A DNA stretch of 64,000 nt from Bacteroidales bacterium UBA1223 (GTDB taxonomy: Bacteria > Bacteroidota > Bacteroidia > Bacteroidales > P3): assembly GCA_002309155.1 (NCBI GenBank), contig DBXB01000025.1, positions 60,145 to 124,144 on the forward strand. Reading direction: 5' to 3'. The notes under the pieces were generated by a model. That model was not told the DNA's origin, did no database searches, and worked only from the letters and a program-made list of their open reading frames with translations. Shown here piece by piece: positions 27,371 through 36,224 of this stretch. Every line of letters starts with the position of its first letter. Position 1 is the stretch's first letter. Made by a program: the position numbers and the translations under genes.

Positions 27371-28969
27371 TTACTCTACTGATTTTTTTGCAATTTCAAG
27401 TAGGTATTTGCCTAATGTGGACCCTTTTAGCAATGTTCGTTTTTTGTATTTCAAAATGGTGTTAACCATGAATTCTTTTTTCCCTTCGTTATTCTTGGGA
27501 TTGAAGTTTATACTTGTTAAGGTTTCAGCATCTGATGGGTCATCTATGTCAAAATCAACAATATAAACTTTTTTTGTTATGTTGGTTATTTTATAATAGT
27601 GTGGAGAAGACTTTCTCTCTTCATCTTTAGAAGATTTTTTCTTTTGCCTTAGTGAAGTTTTTGATGAGTTTTTATTTGTATCTGCATATGTTGTGTAGTC
27701 TTCAGGGTTTGGAGTGTAAATGATGGTGTTATATAATTGTTCATCAATTGCCTTTGCTATTTTCCGAAAGTTATCAGAAAATTTATATTTACCTAAGGAA
27801 TCGTTATCTCCCACTCTTCCTTTAATTAAGCTATCTATTTCCTCATCACGTTCTACTTGATAATAAGGTCTTGATTTATCAAATGTATACTTGTATTTTA
27901 GAAGAAGATGGTTGAGAACGTTGATTGCATAAGAATTTTTAATTTTTTGCAATTCTTTCCAATATAAAGTCTGCCATACAATGAAGAAGTATTCCAAGGT
28001 ATTTATATTGAGCTCTACATAGCGTGCATAACCTTTCTCATTTATTAAATCGTTAAATATAACAATCTGTTTCTGTGGACATATGGTGATTGATGAGTCT
28101 TTGCCGGTGATAAGAAAGTGAGAGAGCAGCGAGCGGTAAATATCGAAATGGAGTAGTCTTTCTTTTGGCATATCTTGTAATGATTCGAGGTCCTTTTCGT
28201 CACGTAGGAACTCTTCTACATTTCTTACAGGATTATCCTTGACAATGGGTAGTATTAGAAGATTGTAATGTTCCAGAAGTGGAGATTTCTTGTCTAATGA
28301 TTTAGGTTCATTAGTAATGTTGCTGTCACTGAATTTTATAAGTAAATATGGCTCTTCGGGAACTTCGTGGTTGGTCAGAATGATCTTCCCCAATTTCTTG
28401 TTGTCCAGTTTTTTTACTTTGTCCATTGCCTCCGTAATCATTTTATCTCCATAATTGCCGAAATAGAAATGGATTCCGTCCATTTCCTTGGTGAAATCTT
28501 CTGAGGCAAAATTTTTCACAATATCTTCAGCAGTCACAAATCCAATGTCATAAGTCGAAAATAGTTTCTTTAACTCTTCTTTTGTACTATCTGCCGTATT
28601 CTTTCTGGAATCAAAATAAAATGCCGTCGGCTTTTCTATGGTAAAAGCACGATGAGGGACTGTGACAATCTCGCCATTGCCGGTAAGCGCAGATTTTATC
28701 GCATTATGGATAAGTAACTCTTCGGTGGTGTATAAGCCGTCAGATTTGGCTAATTTTTTAAGGTAATCTAAGAATTTCTGACAGTCTTCTTCGCTATCCT
28801 TCAGAGTTTTCACCGCTTCTTCGAGACTCGTTCCACGGGCGTTAGTGATTGCTTTGGAATTGATCTCGTATTTGTCGGTTATCTTATGCAGAGTTGTAAT
28901 CTTTTCTATGCAGACAGAACTTTCTTTGTCAAAGAGATGAACCAGGATTGTGGCAATGGCGTTTTTCAT
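27371..28969 (-). CDS. Unknown protein with TerB-like N-terminal segment
   Basis: 532 residues, soluble. Residues 55-97 (FLDYLKKLAKSDGLYTTEELL region) resemble a TerB-type helical module, in which an acidic ADG-like motif precedes a conserved Glu; here it is SDG at 76-78. Residues 100-400 are unfamiliar alpha/beta sequence, followed by a low-complexity, lysine-rich linker (about 435-460) and a beta-rich C-terminus. TerB modules are known from tellurite-resistance-type stress systems that also contain vWA proteins. The call is a weak pattern match. Confidence 0.45.
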   Translation of the reverse strand: MKNAIATILVHLFDKESSVCIEKITTLHKITDKYEINSKAITNARGTSLEEAVKTLKDSEEDCQKFLDYLKKLAKSDGLYTTEELLIHNAIKSALTGNGEIVTVPHRAFTIEKPTAFYFDSRKNTADSTKEELKKLFSTYDIGFVTAEDIVKNFASEDFTKEMDGIHFYFGNYGDKMITEAMDKVKKLDNKKLGKIILTNHEVPEEPYLLIKFSDSNITNEPKSLDKKSPLLEHYNLLILPIVKDNPVRNVEEFLRDEKDLESLQDMPKERLLHFDIYRSLLSHFLITGKDSSITICPQKQIVIFNDLINEKGYARYVELNINTLEYFFIVWQTLYWKELQKIKNSYAINVLNHLLLKYKYTFDKSRPYYQVERDEEIDSLIKGRVGDNDSLGKYKFSDNFRKIAKAIDEQLYNTIIYTPNPEDYTTYADTNKNSSKTSLRQKKKSSKDEERKSSPHYYKITNITKKVYIVDFDIDDPSDAETLTSINFNPKNNEGKKEFMVNTILKYKKRTLLKGSTLGKYLLEIAKKSVE

Positions 28970-29055
28970 AATTTAATATTATTAATATAAAAATAACGCC
29001 GTTGTTCGTCGAATATTGTAAACTTAAGTTTAAAATTGTTTGATAATTTTTAGAA

Positions 29056-29436
29056 TTACGATTCCTTGCTTCCGTCTTTCTCTTCGAAAACCAGCATTGA
29101 TGCATTTCCGGCACGGAACCATTGCTTGGTATGTCCGTGAACTCGCACTTCTGAACCTTCAGGTGGCGCCGAGCTCTGTCCGGATGCTACCCAGATCTCG
29201 CCTGTTCCGTCTGAGAGCAGAAAGAGCGATTTGCGCCCGATGCCCATGGTCCGAAGCACCTTGCCCTTTATGATTGTATTCCGATCCTCATAGTCTTGTG
29301 GATCTTGAAGTATAGTCTCTATCGATACTGGGAAAATAGCGATTCCCGAGAGGGATTTGTCATTGCCCTTGTTGCACTTGCAGATGCCGAAAACTATAAT
29401 GGCTATTGCTATCAATATGATTATTATACGTTTCAT
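29056..29436 (-). CDS. Membrane-anchored OB-fold-like small protein
   Basis: 126 residues. A single N-terminal hydrophobic segment (residues 2-18) ends in CKC, possibly a membrane anchor. The rest (about 40-120) has the five-strand look of an OB fold: NTIIKGKVLRTMGIGRKSLFLLSDGTG, EIWVASG, and EGSEVRVHGHT. Envelope OB-fold proteins often bind small ligands. A large palindrome lies 17 bp upstream. Family not certain. Confidence 0.5.
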   Translation of the reverse strand: MKRIIIILIAIAIIVFGICKCNKGNDKSLSGIAIFPVSIETILQDPQDYEDRNTIIKGKVLRTMGIGRKSLFLLSDGTGEIWVASGQSSAPPEGSEVRVHGHTKQWFRAGNASMLVFEEKDGSKES

Positions 29437-29452
29437 GGTTTGATTTTTTAAT

Positions 29453-29480
29453 AAGGGTGGCGGCGATCGCCGCCACCCTT
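29453..29480 (-). terminator. 28-bp perfect palindrome after the WG-repeat gene
   Basis: Every base from 29453 to 29480 is self-complementary (arm AAGGGTGGCGGCGA). It starts 6 bp after the WG-repeat gene stop and ends 17 bp before the next start. The downstream T-run is weak (CTTATT), so partial termination or mRNA processing is as likely as full termination. Confidence 0.65.
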
Positions 29481-29486
29481 AGCATG

Positions 29487-30488
29487 TTACTTATTCACAA
29501 TATTGCCTTTGGTGTCGAGTAGCACACTCTCGTCGCCGTCATACAAGTCGGCGACATAAAGATCTGCCGACACAGGGGTGATATCCCTGAATATTGCGTC
29601 GGTCAGGATGTTGCCTCTCTTGTCCATCAAGCCGTAATGAGAGTAGTCTGACGACCAGAAAAAATTCTGACAGTCTTTGTCCTCGTAATGGTTGCTGTAG
29701 TTGATTTCCGGATTGATCACCGCACTGTACGTCTGTCCTATTAGCAGTTTGCCGCCGTAATCATAGAGTTTGGTCGGTTTTGTCGTCTGGTGTACAGCAA
29801 TGCCTTCATCCGACAATGTGACATTGTCGCCTTGTGTGAATAGGACGGTGTCCAAGGTGTGGCTGTTCAACACTAGCACATTGTCTCCCGATTGGAAGTA
29901 CCAATATGCCGTCGTGTCGTTAGTGATATATTCCGCCGACAAGTAGAGGAAGTTGATCACCTGTTCTCCCCGTTTGTTGATTAGACCATATTTCCCGCAA
30001 CTGTCTACGGCACAGAACGCGCCATGGAAATATGGCATCTCGTCACCGTTTGCGTGGAAGGTTCTCTCGAAAGCCTTGCTGCCGTCGGTGAGGATGAAGG
30101 TCACAGTGCTGTCGAAATCCATCACCGATGCAATGCCGCCACTGAACGGTGAGATGTCGCAATACTGAAAATCAATTACGGGCTTGCCTGTCTCGTTCGA
30201 CACATAGCCCCAGCGACCATCGCAGGATACTCCAGTCAGGTTGTCATCACCTTCTGGGCGAACAAGATAGCAACCTACGTTTCTTACAGTCTTTCTGCCA
30301 GTCTCGGTGTTGTAGACGTAGTAGACCAGTTCGTCGCCATGAATGCGGTAACGCAGTTCGAGATTGTCGCCAAAACTCTCGTCAACGTGTGAATCTGAAC
30401 CCTTCAGCTGGCTGATAAGCATGCCGATGCCGAAGAAAAACAGTGCGAAGATAATGACAAATGTCACTTTTTTAGCTGTGCTTTTCAT
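29487..30488 (-). CDS. WG-repeat protein with N-terminal membrane anchor
   Basis: 333 residues. A hydrophobic helix (about 8-26) suggests an anchor with the bulk outside the cytosol. Units such as GRWGYVSNETGKPVIDF, GKYGLINKRGEQVINF and YGLMDKRGNILTD are WG repeats, a beta-rich motif common in Bacteroidetes and thought to bind partners. No catalytic motif seen. Follows the LRR gene by 69 bp. Confidence 0.75.
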   Translation of the reverse strand: MKSTAKKVTFVIIFALFFFGIGMLISQLKGSDSHVDESFGDNLELRYRIHGDELVYYVYNTETGRKTVRNVGCYLVRPEGDDNLTGVSCDGRWGYVSNETGKPVIDFQYCDISPFSGGIASVMDFDSTVTFILTDGSKAFERTFHANGDEMPYFHGAFCAVDSCGKYGLINKRGEQVINFLYLSAEYITNDTTAYWYFQSGDNVLVLNSHTLDTVLFTQGDNVTLSDEGIAVHQTTKPTKLYDYGGKLLIGQTYSAVINPEINYSNHYEDKDCQNFFWSSDYSHYGLMDKRGNILTDAIFRDITPVSADLYVADLYDGDESVLLDTKGNIVNK

Positions 30489-30557
30489 GATTTAAAAGGT
30501 TTTAATGGATTAATAAAGATTGTTTGATAAAAAGGTTTGTAAATAAAGTTCTTGTTA

Positions 30558-31415
30558 TTAGGCCTGCTCGGTTACGGGATACAAGTCGAGGGCGGATTTG
30601 CCACGCAGGTCGTTCCACATTTCTCTTATTCTTGTCATCAGACTCTTGTGTTCAATGGTCATCTTTACTCCTTGTTTGTATCCGAATACCGATGGACTGA
30701 TCTCCTTGGGTTCGTGGGCCAGTGTCAGCTCTGCAAAGTTCTCGCATTCCGAGAAGGCATATACGCCTATAGAGGTCTGTCCTCTACGGTTCTCGATTCT
30801 TACGCTCTCCAGCATCGAGCATTTGTTGAAGGCGTCGGAACCGATTTTTCTTACATCGGGTATCGTCACACTAGTCAGGGAAATGCACTCTGAGAAGGCG
30901 TAACGGTTTATGCGTACAAGGTTTTTGGGCATCTCCACTTCCTTAAGGTTATGGCATCTGTGGCAGCAGTAGGGGGGTATTTTCCTGATGTTATCCGAGA
31001 ATCGGAGGCGGACAATACCACTGTCCTGGAAGCAGTTGTCACCCAATCTTTTCACACTGTTGGGTATCGTCAGTTCCTTCAGGTTCAAGCATCCCAGAAA
31101 GGCGTCCATTCCTATCTGTACCAGACCTTCAGAGAACTCAACAGTCTCTATTGTGGAATCCGAGAAGGCGTATTTCCCGATGCGTCTCACGCTCTCGGGT
31201 ATGTGTACGCTGTTGATGTGGCATTCGGTGAATGCGTTGCTGGCAATCTCTACCACCCCTTCGGGGATGTCAAGATAATCTATGGCCACTCGGGTGGACA
31301 TGCGCAGAAGCACTTTGCCGTCGTCGCTGTATCTTACAACCTCTTCCGTTGTTGTGATAGTTTCATTGTTGTTGTCGACATTGCGACCGCTGTTGAAATA
31401 ATTAGTTGTTTCCAT
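30558..31415 (-). CDS. BspA-type leucine-rich repeat protein
   Basis: 285 residues. From about 45 to 240 it consists of LRR_5 (BspA/TpLRR) repeats of about 23 residues, e.g. IPEGVVEIASNAFTEC, IPESVRRIGKYAFSDS, IPNSVKRLGDNCFQDS. Unlike classic BspA proteins it has no signal peptide or anchor, so it is predicted to act inside the cell as a recognition module. 101 bp of AT-rich DNA without a visible promoter separate it from the DUF4407 gene. Confidence 0.82.
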   Translation of the reverse strand: METTNYFNSGRNVDNNNETITTTEEVVRYSDDGKVLLRMSTRVAIDYLDIPEGVVEIASNAFTECHINSVHIPESVRRIGKYAFSDSTIETVEFSEGLVQIGMDAFLGCLNLKELTIPNSVKRLGDNCFQDSGIVRLRFSDNIRKIPPYCCHRCHNLKEVEMPKNLVRINRYAFSECISLTSVTIPDVRKIGSDAFNKCSMLESVRIENRRGQTSIGVYAFSECENFAELTLAHEPKEISPSVFGYKQGVKMTIEHKSLMTRIREMWNDLRGKSALDLYPVTEQA

Positions 31416-31516
31416 GGTTTTGTTGTTTTTAAGGATGTTATTAAATTATTTGTTTTGTAGTTTGTTAGATTTGTGTTTGTTCTGGTTATTATTTGTTAGT
31501 GTTTATGATATTCGTG

Positions 31517-32716
31517 TCAAAGTGTTGCCGACAGGCTGGGCATGGCGGTGCGGGTCAGTCCGGTCGAGTGCAGATAACGGTCGTAGAGTTCTTGTATCTT
31601 CTTGACTATTCCCGATCTTACATCATCGTCAGGAATTTCCGATGTCCTATCAATTGCCTCATGATAAAGTTCGGCGGCTTTTGTCAGTGAGTCGCATGTG
31701 TTTCTCAATCGCTCCAGCTGGATTTCGAATTTGGCCGCTGTCGTCATGGCTTCTAGTCTCATAATACGTTTGTCGGCATCGCCTTGGAGTCGGATTTGCT
31801 CGATTTCTGTTTCGAACTCGCATCGCATCTCGTTTATCTTGAGCTGTTTCTTCGACTCGCCTGTGATAAGTTCATAATATTCGTTTACTCCTCCCGATGT
31901 GTTGGATGATGCTATTATAAGTCCCATCAATTCTATCAGTACGAAAACCACGGCGAAAACTATTCTGACAAGCATTGCCCAAAAAGATTTGGCACATATA
32001 GTGCCCAGGGTTTCAATGCGGGTGAGAAGACCGGCAGACTCGTGGTATTCCTTTATGCTACTCATCTCTTGGGCCTTGAGTGCGTTAAGTTCGTTGAAGG
32101 TGGCTTGGTACTCTTCGTCGGCTTTCAGTAGTTCTCTTTGCTTGCGATCCCGTGTTTCAGCCTTTCTTCTGGCGGCGGGACCAAAATTCTTTACTCTCGA
32201 GCCACCGGTGCCGTCCACCTCCACGTTCAGAGCATGCTCTGCCTCGTCGAGCTCTTTCTGGAATCTGTCACGTTTAGCCTGTGCCTCTTCAAGTTTCGTT
32301 TGATACAGCTGCTCTATGTCTTGCTTTCTTTTGGTGTTGTCAGCTTGAAGTTCTCTGTTTATCCTGTCTTCGAAGAGGACGGTGAGCATGAGTGTTGAGA
32401 TAAGGAATCCCATGAAGATGCCTAATATCCAACGGGTGATAGTTGCCACGCTTGTTCCCTCAGATCGCAAGGCTGCGATTGTCACTCCGCGGTCTACAAT
32501 AAATATCGTGGCGCCCCAGATGAGAGCGATGAGCAAGCGGACAAGGAAGTTGTCGGTCATATAGCGAGCGACAAGCAGTGCCGCAATGGAGGCGGTGACG
32601 ACGGGAATCAATACTAATGTCCCTATCAAGGTGAGACGGGAACGTTCGGGTTTGCTACAGGAGTCTAAAATTGTTTCGTCAACTCCGAGAATTTTTTGGA
32701 AAATGTTTGGCTTCAT
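31517..32716 (-). CDS. DUF4407 membrane protein, full-length
   Basis: 399 residues. About four N-terminal membrane helices (30-120) are followed by a charged coiled-coil segment (120-230), another hydrophobic pair (about 240-275) and a helical tail. The KPERSRLTLIGTLVLIPV start and TVLFEDRINRELQ match the DUF4407 family, whose function is unknown. It has its own CTGACGTCAG promoter and may lead the long unit that runs to 14465. A truncated copy lies directly upstream. Confidence 0.82.
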   Translation of the reverse strand: MKPNIFQKILGVDETILDSCSKPERSRLTLIGTLVLIPVVTASIAALLVARYMTDNFLVRLLIALIWGATIFIVDRGVTIAALRSEGTSVATITRWILGIFMGFLISTLMLTVLFEDRINRELQADNTKRKQDIEQLYQTKLEEAQAKRDRFQKELDEAEHALNVEVDGTGGSRVKNFGPAARRKAETRDRKQRELLKADEEYQATFNELNALKAQEMSSIKEYHESAGLLTRIETLGTICAKSFWAMLVRIVFAVVFVLIELMGLIIASSNTSGGVNEYYELITGESKKQLKINEMRCEFETEIEQIRLQGDADKRIMRLEAMTTAAKFEIQLERLRNTCDSLTKAAELYHEAIDRTSEIPDDDVRSGIVKKIQELYDRYLHSTGLTRTAMPSLSATL

Positions 32717-32760
32717 GATGTTATGGTTTTTATGATTAATAATTGTTTATCTTTTCAAGT

Positions 32761-32806
32761 GCAAAAGTATATAATGTGGTGGGAGTGGTATTTTTTCTGA
32801 CGTCAG
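32761..32806 (-). promoter_or_regulatory. Operator-promoter 3 (full-length DUF4407 and following genes)
   Basis: CTGACGTCAG at 32797-32806, exactly 30 bp, then TTTTGC (32766-32761) within TATACTTTTGC. No TTTG lies at the normal -33 distance. A strong terminator precedes it, so transcription restarts here. Confidence 0.92.
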
Positions 32807-32817
32807 AATTTGAACAA

Positions 32818-32854
32818 ACAAAGGGAGCATTGCCCGCGGCAATGCTCCCTTTGT
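32818..32854 (-). terminator. Intrinsic terminator after the truncated DUF4407 gene
   Basis: A perfect 17-bp stem (32818-32834 with 32838-32854) and 3-nt loop, followed on the minus strand by TTGTTC. It lies 65 bp after the gene stop and 12 bp before the next operator. Confidence 0.88.
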
Positions 32855-32918
32855 GAATGGTCTTGTTCATGATTGAATTAGATTGGAGGTCTTTTTTTAG
32901 TTAATCAGTTCTTCTGCT

Positions 32919-33824
32919 TCATGGGAAAGAAACGGTTTGGCTACGTTTTAGCTGTTTCTTCGACTCGTCAGTGATAATTTCATAATATTTGTTTATATCT
33001 CCCGATGCGTTTGACGATGATATAATAAGTACCATCAATTCTATCAGTGCGAAAACCATGGCGAGAACTATTCCGACAACCATTGCCCCCAATGAGTTGG
33101 CACATATAGTGCCCAGGATTTTAATACGGGTTAGGAGACCGGCAGACTCGATGTGTTTTTCAAGGTTACTTATCTCTTGAGCCTTGAGTGCATTCAATTC
33201 GTTAAAGGTGGCCTGGTACTCTTCTTCGGCTTTCATTAATTCTTCTTTCTTACGGTCTCGTGTTTCTGCCTTTCTTCTGGCGACGGGACCAAAATTCTTC
33301 ACTCTTGAACCTCCGGTGCCGTCCACTTCCACGTTTAGAGCATGCTCTGCCTCGTCGTACTCTTTCTGGAATATGTCACGTTTAGCCAGAGCCTCTTCAA
33401 GTTTCATCTGATATTGCTGCTCTATTCTTTGCTTTGTCGCGACATTGTCAGCCTGAAGTTCTCTGTTTATCCTGTCTTCGAAGAGTACGGTGAGCATAAG
33501 TGTTGAGATAAGGAATCCCATGATGATGCCAAATATCCAACGTGTGATGTTTGCTACGCTGGTTCCCTTAGAGCGTAGGGCTGCGATTGTCCATCTGCGT
33601 TCTACAATAAATAATATGGCGCCACAGAGGAGTGCAATTAACAAGCGGACAAGAGTGTTGTCGGTCATATAGCGAGCGACAAGCGATGCCACAATCGTTG
33701 CAATGACAACGGGAATCAATACTAGTGTCCCTATCAAGGTGAGACGGGAACGTTCGGGTTTGCTGCAGGAGTCTAAAATCGTTTCGTCAACTCCGAGAAT
33801 TTTTTGAAAGATGTTAGTTTTCAT
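32919..33824 (-). CDS. DUF4407 membrane protein, C-terminally truncated duplicate
   Basis: 301 residues, about 290 of them closely matching the full-length neighbour (helices and coiled coil retained). It then ends in an unrelated tail (KRSQTVSFP). The tail is encoded by DNA that copies the 3' end of the neighbouring lipoprotein gene read in another frame. The gene is thus the product of a tandem duplication that cut the reading frame about 100 codons early. It keeps its own operator and terminator and may still be functional. Confidence 0.8.
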   Translation of the reverse strand: MKTNIFQKILGVDETILDSCSKPERSRLTLIGTLVLIPVVIATIVASLVARYMTDNTLVRLLIALLCGAILFIVERRWTIAALRSKGTSVANITRWIFGIIMGFLISTLMLTVLFEDRINRELQADNVATKQRIEQQYQMKLEEALAKRDIFQKEYDEAEHALNVEVDGTGGSRVKNFGPVARRKAETRDRKKEELMKAEEEYQATFNELNALKAQEISNLEKHIESAGLLTRIKILGTICANSLGAMVVGIVLAMVFALIELMVLIISSSNASGDINKYYEIITDESKKQLKRSQTVSFP

Positions 33825-33868
33825 AAGAATATGTTTTTTAAAATTAATAAATGTTTATCTTTTCAAAT

Positions 33869-33914
33869 GCAAAAGTATATAATGGGGAAGAATGGGTATT
33901 TTTTCTGACGTCAG
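33869..33914 (-). promoter_or_regulatory. Operator-promoter 4 (truncated DUF4407)
   Basis: CTGACGTCAG at 33905-33914, 30 bp, then TTTTGC (33874-33869) in TATACTTTTGC. Nearly identical in sequence to operator-promoter 3 because both lie in the duplicated segment, so these two sites are not independent. Confidence 0.92.
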
Positions 33915-33925
33915 AATTTGAACAA

Positions 33926-33962
33926 ACAAAGGGAGTCCTGCTTCCAGCAATGCTCCCTTTGT
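33926..33962 (-). terminator. Terminator after the DUF3298-like lipoprotein
   Basis: A 10-bp outer stem (ACAAAGGGAG 33926-33935 with 33953-33962) and a short inner pairing, followed by TTTG-rich sequence. It is the diverged sister of the perfect hairpin at 32818-32854. Confidence 0.75.
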
Positions 33963-34002
33963 GAATGGTCTTATTCATGGTTGTGTTAGATTTGAGGCTT
34001 TT

Positions 34003-34791
34003 TCAGTCAATCAGTTTTTGTGCTTCATGGGAAAGAAACTGTTTGGCTGCCTTCAGGTCGAAAGGAAAATCCTCAAAGACACCGTTGCACCATGTGTATT
34101 CAAATACCAACGAATCGTTCAGCAGTCCTGCATTATTCAGTATTAATGGCTCGCCGCCTTCTGATTTTTGTAAGATGTCGTCCCAGACGTCGCTGTTTCT
34201 CAGTTCTGGATGCGTTTTTAAAAATTCAAACATGCCCATGGTGGTGATAACATCTTTTAGTCTGTGTCCGTCTGATTTTGCGAATGTGACCCAGATGCGT
34301 GATTCCTCGAGACCTTCGCCGTAGAACACGGATACGGATTCGTATGTTACGTATTTCGATGTTTGAGCTACCATATTAAGCTCAAGACAATGTGACCCGA
34401 ATTCACAGGTATAGGAGTTGTCCACATCAAAGTAAGCGCTGTATGTTTTTCGGTAATGTTCGGCCAGGTTGGGAATATCTGAGGAGAAGGCATCTCCGTA
34501 TGGGAAATGCTTTTCTTCCTCGTGGTCGAAGTAGAGATACAGCTGTTCGTTGAGAAAACAGTTGATGGAGTCAACCAATGATTTAGGACCATTGACAGGC
34601 TGGTCTATGGTGATAATCAGATCGCAATCGTTCTCGCTTATGTGAGAGAAATGTTTCAGGAAACAAACCTGCTGTTCAACTGTCACTGTCGTGTCAGCGG
34701 TTTTTTTGACGTTGGTGCAACTGATAGTTGCAAACGATAGTGCCATAATTGCCATGGTCATTACTTTCATTTTAATAATAGTTGTTTTCAT
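34003..34791 (-). CDS. Lipoprotein with DUF3298/RsiV-like domain
   Basis: 262 residues. Signal peptide with lipobox ATISC (Cys25) marks an envelope lipoprotein. The mature part has the helical and beta pattern of RsiV/DUF3298-type proteins, ending with GVFEDFPFDLKAAKQFL. RsiV binds lysozyme in Bacillus, and a PGRP amidase is encoded two genes upstream, but a shared function is inference. It forms a single-gene unit with its own operator and terminator. Confidence 0.65.
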   Translation of the reverse strand: MKTTIIKMKVMTMAIMALSFATISCTNVKKTADTTVTVEQQVCFLKHFSHISENDCDLIITIDQPVNGPKSLVDSINCFLNEQLYLYFDHEEEKHFPYGDAFSSDIPNLAEHYRKTYSAYFDVDNSYTCEFGSHCLELNMVAQTSKYVTYESVSVFYGEGLEESRIWVTFAKSDGHRLKDVITTMGMFEFLKTHPELRNSDVWDDILQKSEGGEPLILNNAGLLNDSLVFEYTWCNGVFEDFPFDLKAAKQFLSHEAQKLID

Positions 34792-34815
34792 GATATTGGA
34801 ATTAATTGTTCGGTT

Positions 34816-34861
34816 GCAAAAATAGTCAGATAGTATGGACCGTTTGTTTTTCTGACGTCAA
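34816..34861 (-). promoter_or_regulatory. Operator-promoter 5 (lipoprotein)
   Basis: TGACGTCA at 34853-34860, with the outer pair degraded on one side (CTGACGTCAA), exactly 30 bp, then TTTTGC (34821-34816) within CTATTTTTGC. Confidence 0.9.
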
Positions 34862-34894
34862 GAAAAGACTACTGGGATTGTGTGGATAAAGAAA

Positions 34895-34920
34895 TCGGCG
34901 AGTCAAATTTGACTCGCCGA
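34895..34920 (-). terminator. 26-bp palindromic terminator after the helical-protein gene
   Basis: A perfect 26-bp palindrome (arm TCGGCGAGTCAAA), followed on the minus strand by TTTCTTTAT. It separates the helical-protein gene from operator 5. Confidence 0.85.
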
Positions 34921-34967
34921 CAAAGAAAGGATCTTCGTTTATGTAAACATCTAAAACTTCACTTCAA

Positions 34968-35543
34968 CTATGCTGGGATAATGCGGGAATCGGGAATGTC
35001 GATTTTTTTCTCCTTGAGGTCGTTGATAAAACGTTCGATCAGTTCGTCGAACATTGTGAAGGAGCGCTCGCAGAGTTTGTCGATAGATTCCTGATAGCGG
35101 TTACGCAATGGCTCGTAAGTGATGGTGTTCAGTTTGGCAATCTGTCTGTCAATCTCCTGTGCGGTAATGTCAAAGTTGTTGTTCATCGTGTTCATCAGTT
35201 TGATGTACTCTTTGCCAGCGTACTCTATGACATTTTTGTGCATCGCTACACCGAGGATGGTGAGCTGTGCGTTCCAGACCTGCTCGAGGATCTTGATTTT
35301 GCGCTCATAAGCCATCACGCTTATACGGCGTGTCTGCTCTGCCGCCATCTTCAGATTTCCCAACTTTATCTCTTGGATGAGGCGGTCGAGATCGCTGGGA
35401 TGAAGTCGGCTGAGGAGGGTTGTCTTCTTGTTGAGAGCTTTACGCATTTCGCTGTCCAGACCATCTGTGTGGTCGATAACATTTGTGATTTCTGTGGTGG
35501 TCATCAGGGGACCTACACACGGTACTAATTCTTTGTTTTCCAT
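34968..35543 (-). CDS. Helical protein of unknown function
   Basis: 191 residues, soluble, almost all helix-forming. Long amphipathic stretches (about 40-185, e.g. LDRLIQEIKLGNLKMAAEQTRRI and ITAQEIDRQIAKLNTI) suggest a coiled-coil or four-helix bundle. No family recognised. It forms a single-gene unit with operator 6 upstream and a strong terminator downstream. Confidence 0.6.
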   Translation of the reverse strand: MENKELVPCVGPLMTTTEITNVIDHTDGLDSEMRKALNKKTTLLSRLHPSDLDRLIQEIKLGNLKMAAEQTRRISVMAYERKIKILEQVWNAQLTILGVAMHKNVIEYAGKEYIKLMNTMNNNFDITAQEIDRQIAKLNTITYEPLRNRYQESIDKLCERSFTMFDELIERFINDLKEKKIDIPDSRIIPA

Positions 35544-35579
35544 ATTAGATTTGAATTAAAGTTAATAATTGTTACGGTT

Positions 35580-35625
35580 GCAAAATTACATACAGATTAA
35601 AGATGTGAATTTTTTCTGACGTCAG
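35580..35625 (-). promoter_or_regulatory. Operator-promoter 6 (helical protein)
   Basis: CTGACGTCAG at 35616-35625, exactly 30 bp, then TTTTGC (35585-35580) within GTAATTTTGC. Confidence 0.92.
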
Positions 35626-35654
35626 AGAATTGACGCATTCCTTGTTAGTGTTGA

Positions 35655-36176
35655 TTATTGTTGACTGTTCAGCAGTGCCCCGTAGTCGAAATCACTGCCA
35701 TACCATGCATATAGATAATGTTTGCAGTCCTCCACTTTTTCCCATAATGACTCGAATGGGAATCTCTTCCCCGGGCAATTCTTGCCCGTTGTCAGTTCCC
35801 TGTGCGGAAAAATAGGGATGTTCCCATATGCCAAGCTAAGTATGGCGAGAAGGAGGACAGAAGCCTCCAACTGCTTCGCTCTAGGGTCTTCTTTGTTGAA
35901 GTCGCCTTCGAAACAGACTCCTACGGATTCGCCATTATGTCCATAAGCATGGGCTCCCCAAGTGTCGCGGGGGCGCCCTGTGTGGATTTCTCCATCTTTG
36001 GTTATGAAATAATGATAGCCGATACCTGCCCATCCTTTGTTTTTATGCCAGGTGTGGACATCCTTGACTGAGTGTCTCGACAAGACCTCGGAATGGTGAA
36101 GCACGATACACTTGGTGGCGTTATCGTCACGCTGTTTCAGTTTTCCTTTGAATTGTAGATTGGATTGATGATACAT
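35655..36176 (-). CDS. N-acetylmuramoyl-L-alanine amidase (amidase_2/PGRP)
   Basis: 173 residues. Zinc ligands are visible as His27 in VLHHSE, His125 in FPHREL and Cys134 in GKNCPGKRF, with Tyr54 in the GIGYHY stretch, as in T7-lysozyme-like amidases that cut the bond between muramic acid and the stem peptide. No signal peptide is present, so access to peptidoglycan needs another route or the substrate is cytosolic (for example recycled muropeptides). Third gene of the operon led by the ClpX-like gene. Confidence 0.88.
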   Translation of the reverse strand: MYHQSNLQFKGKLKQRDDNATKCIVLHHSEVLSRHSVKDVHTWHKNKGWAGIGYHYFITKDGEIHTGRPRDTWGAHAYGHNGESVGVCFEGDFNKEDPRAKQLEASVLLLAILSLAYGNIPIFPHRELTTGKNCPGKRFPFESLWEKVEDCKHYLYAWYGSDFDYGALLNSQQ

Positions 36177-36224
36177 GATTACATATTTATTGGGTTAATG
36201 ATTTGAGTTATAAATGCTGGTATG

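Noticed and set aside
32919..32960. Frameshift or sequencing error at the end of the short DUF4407 gene
   Set aside because: The following DNA matches the end of the lipoprotein gene, terminator and operator in order, which fits a duplication junction rather than an error.
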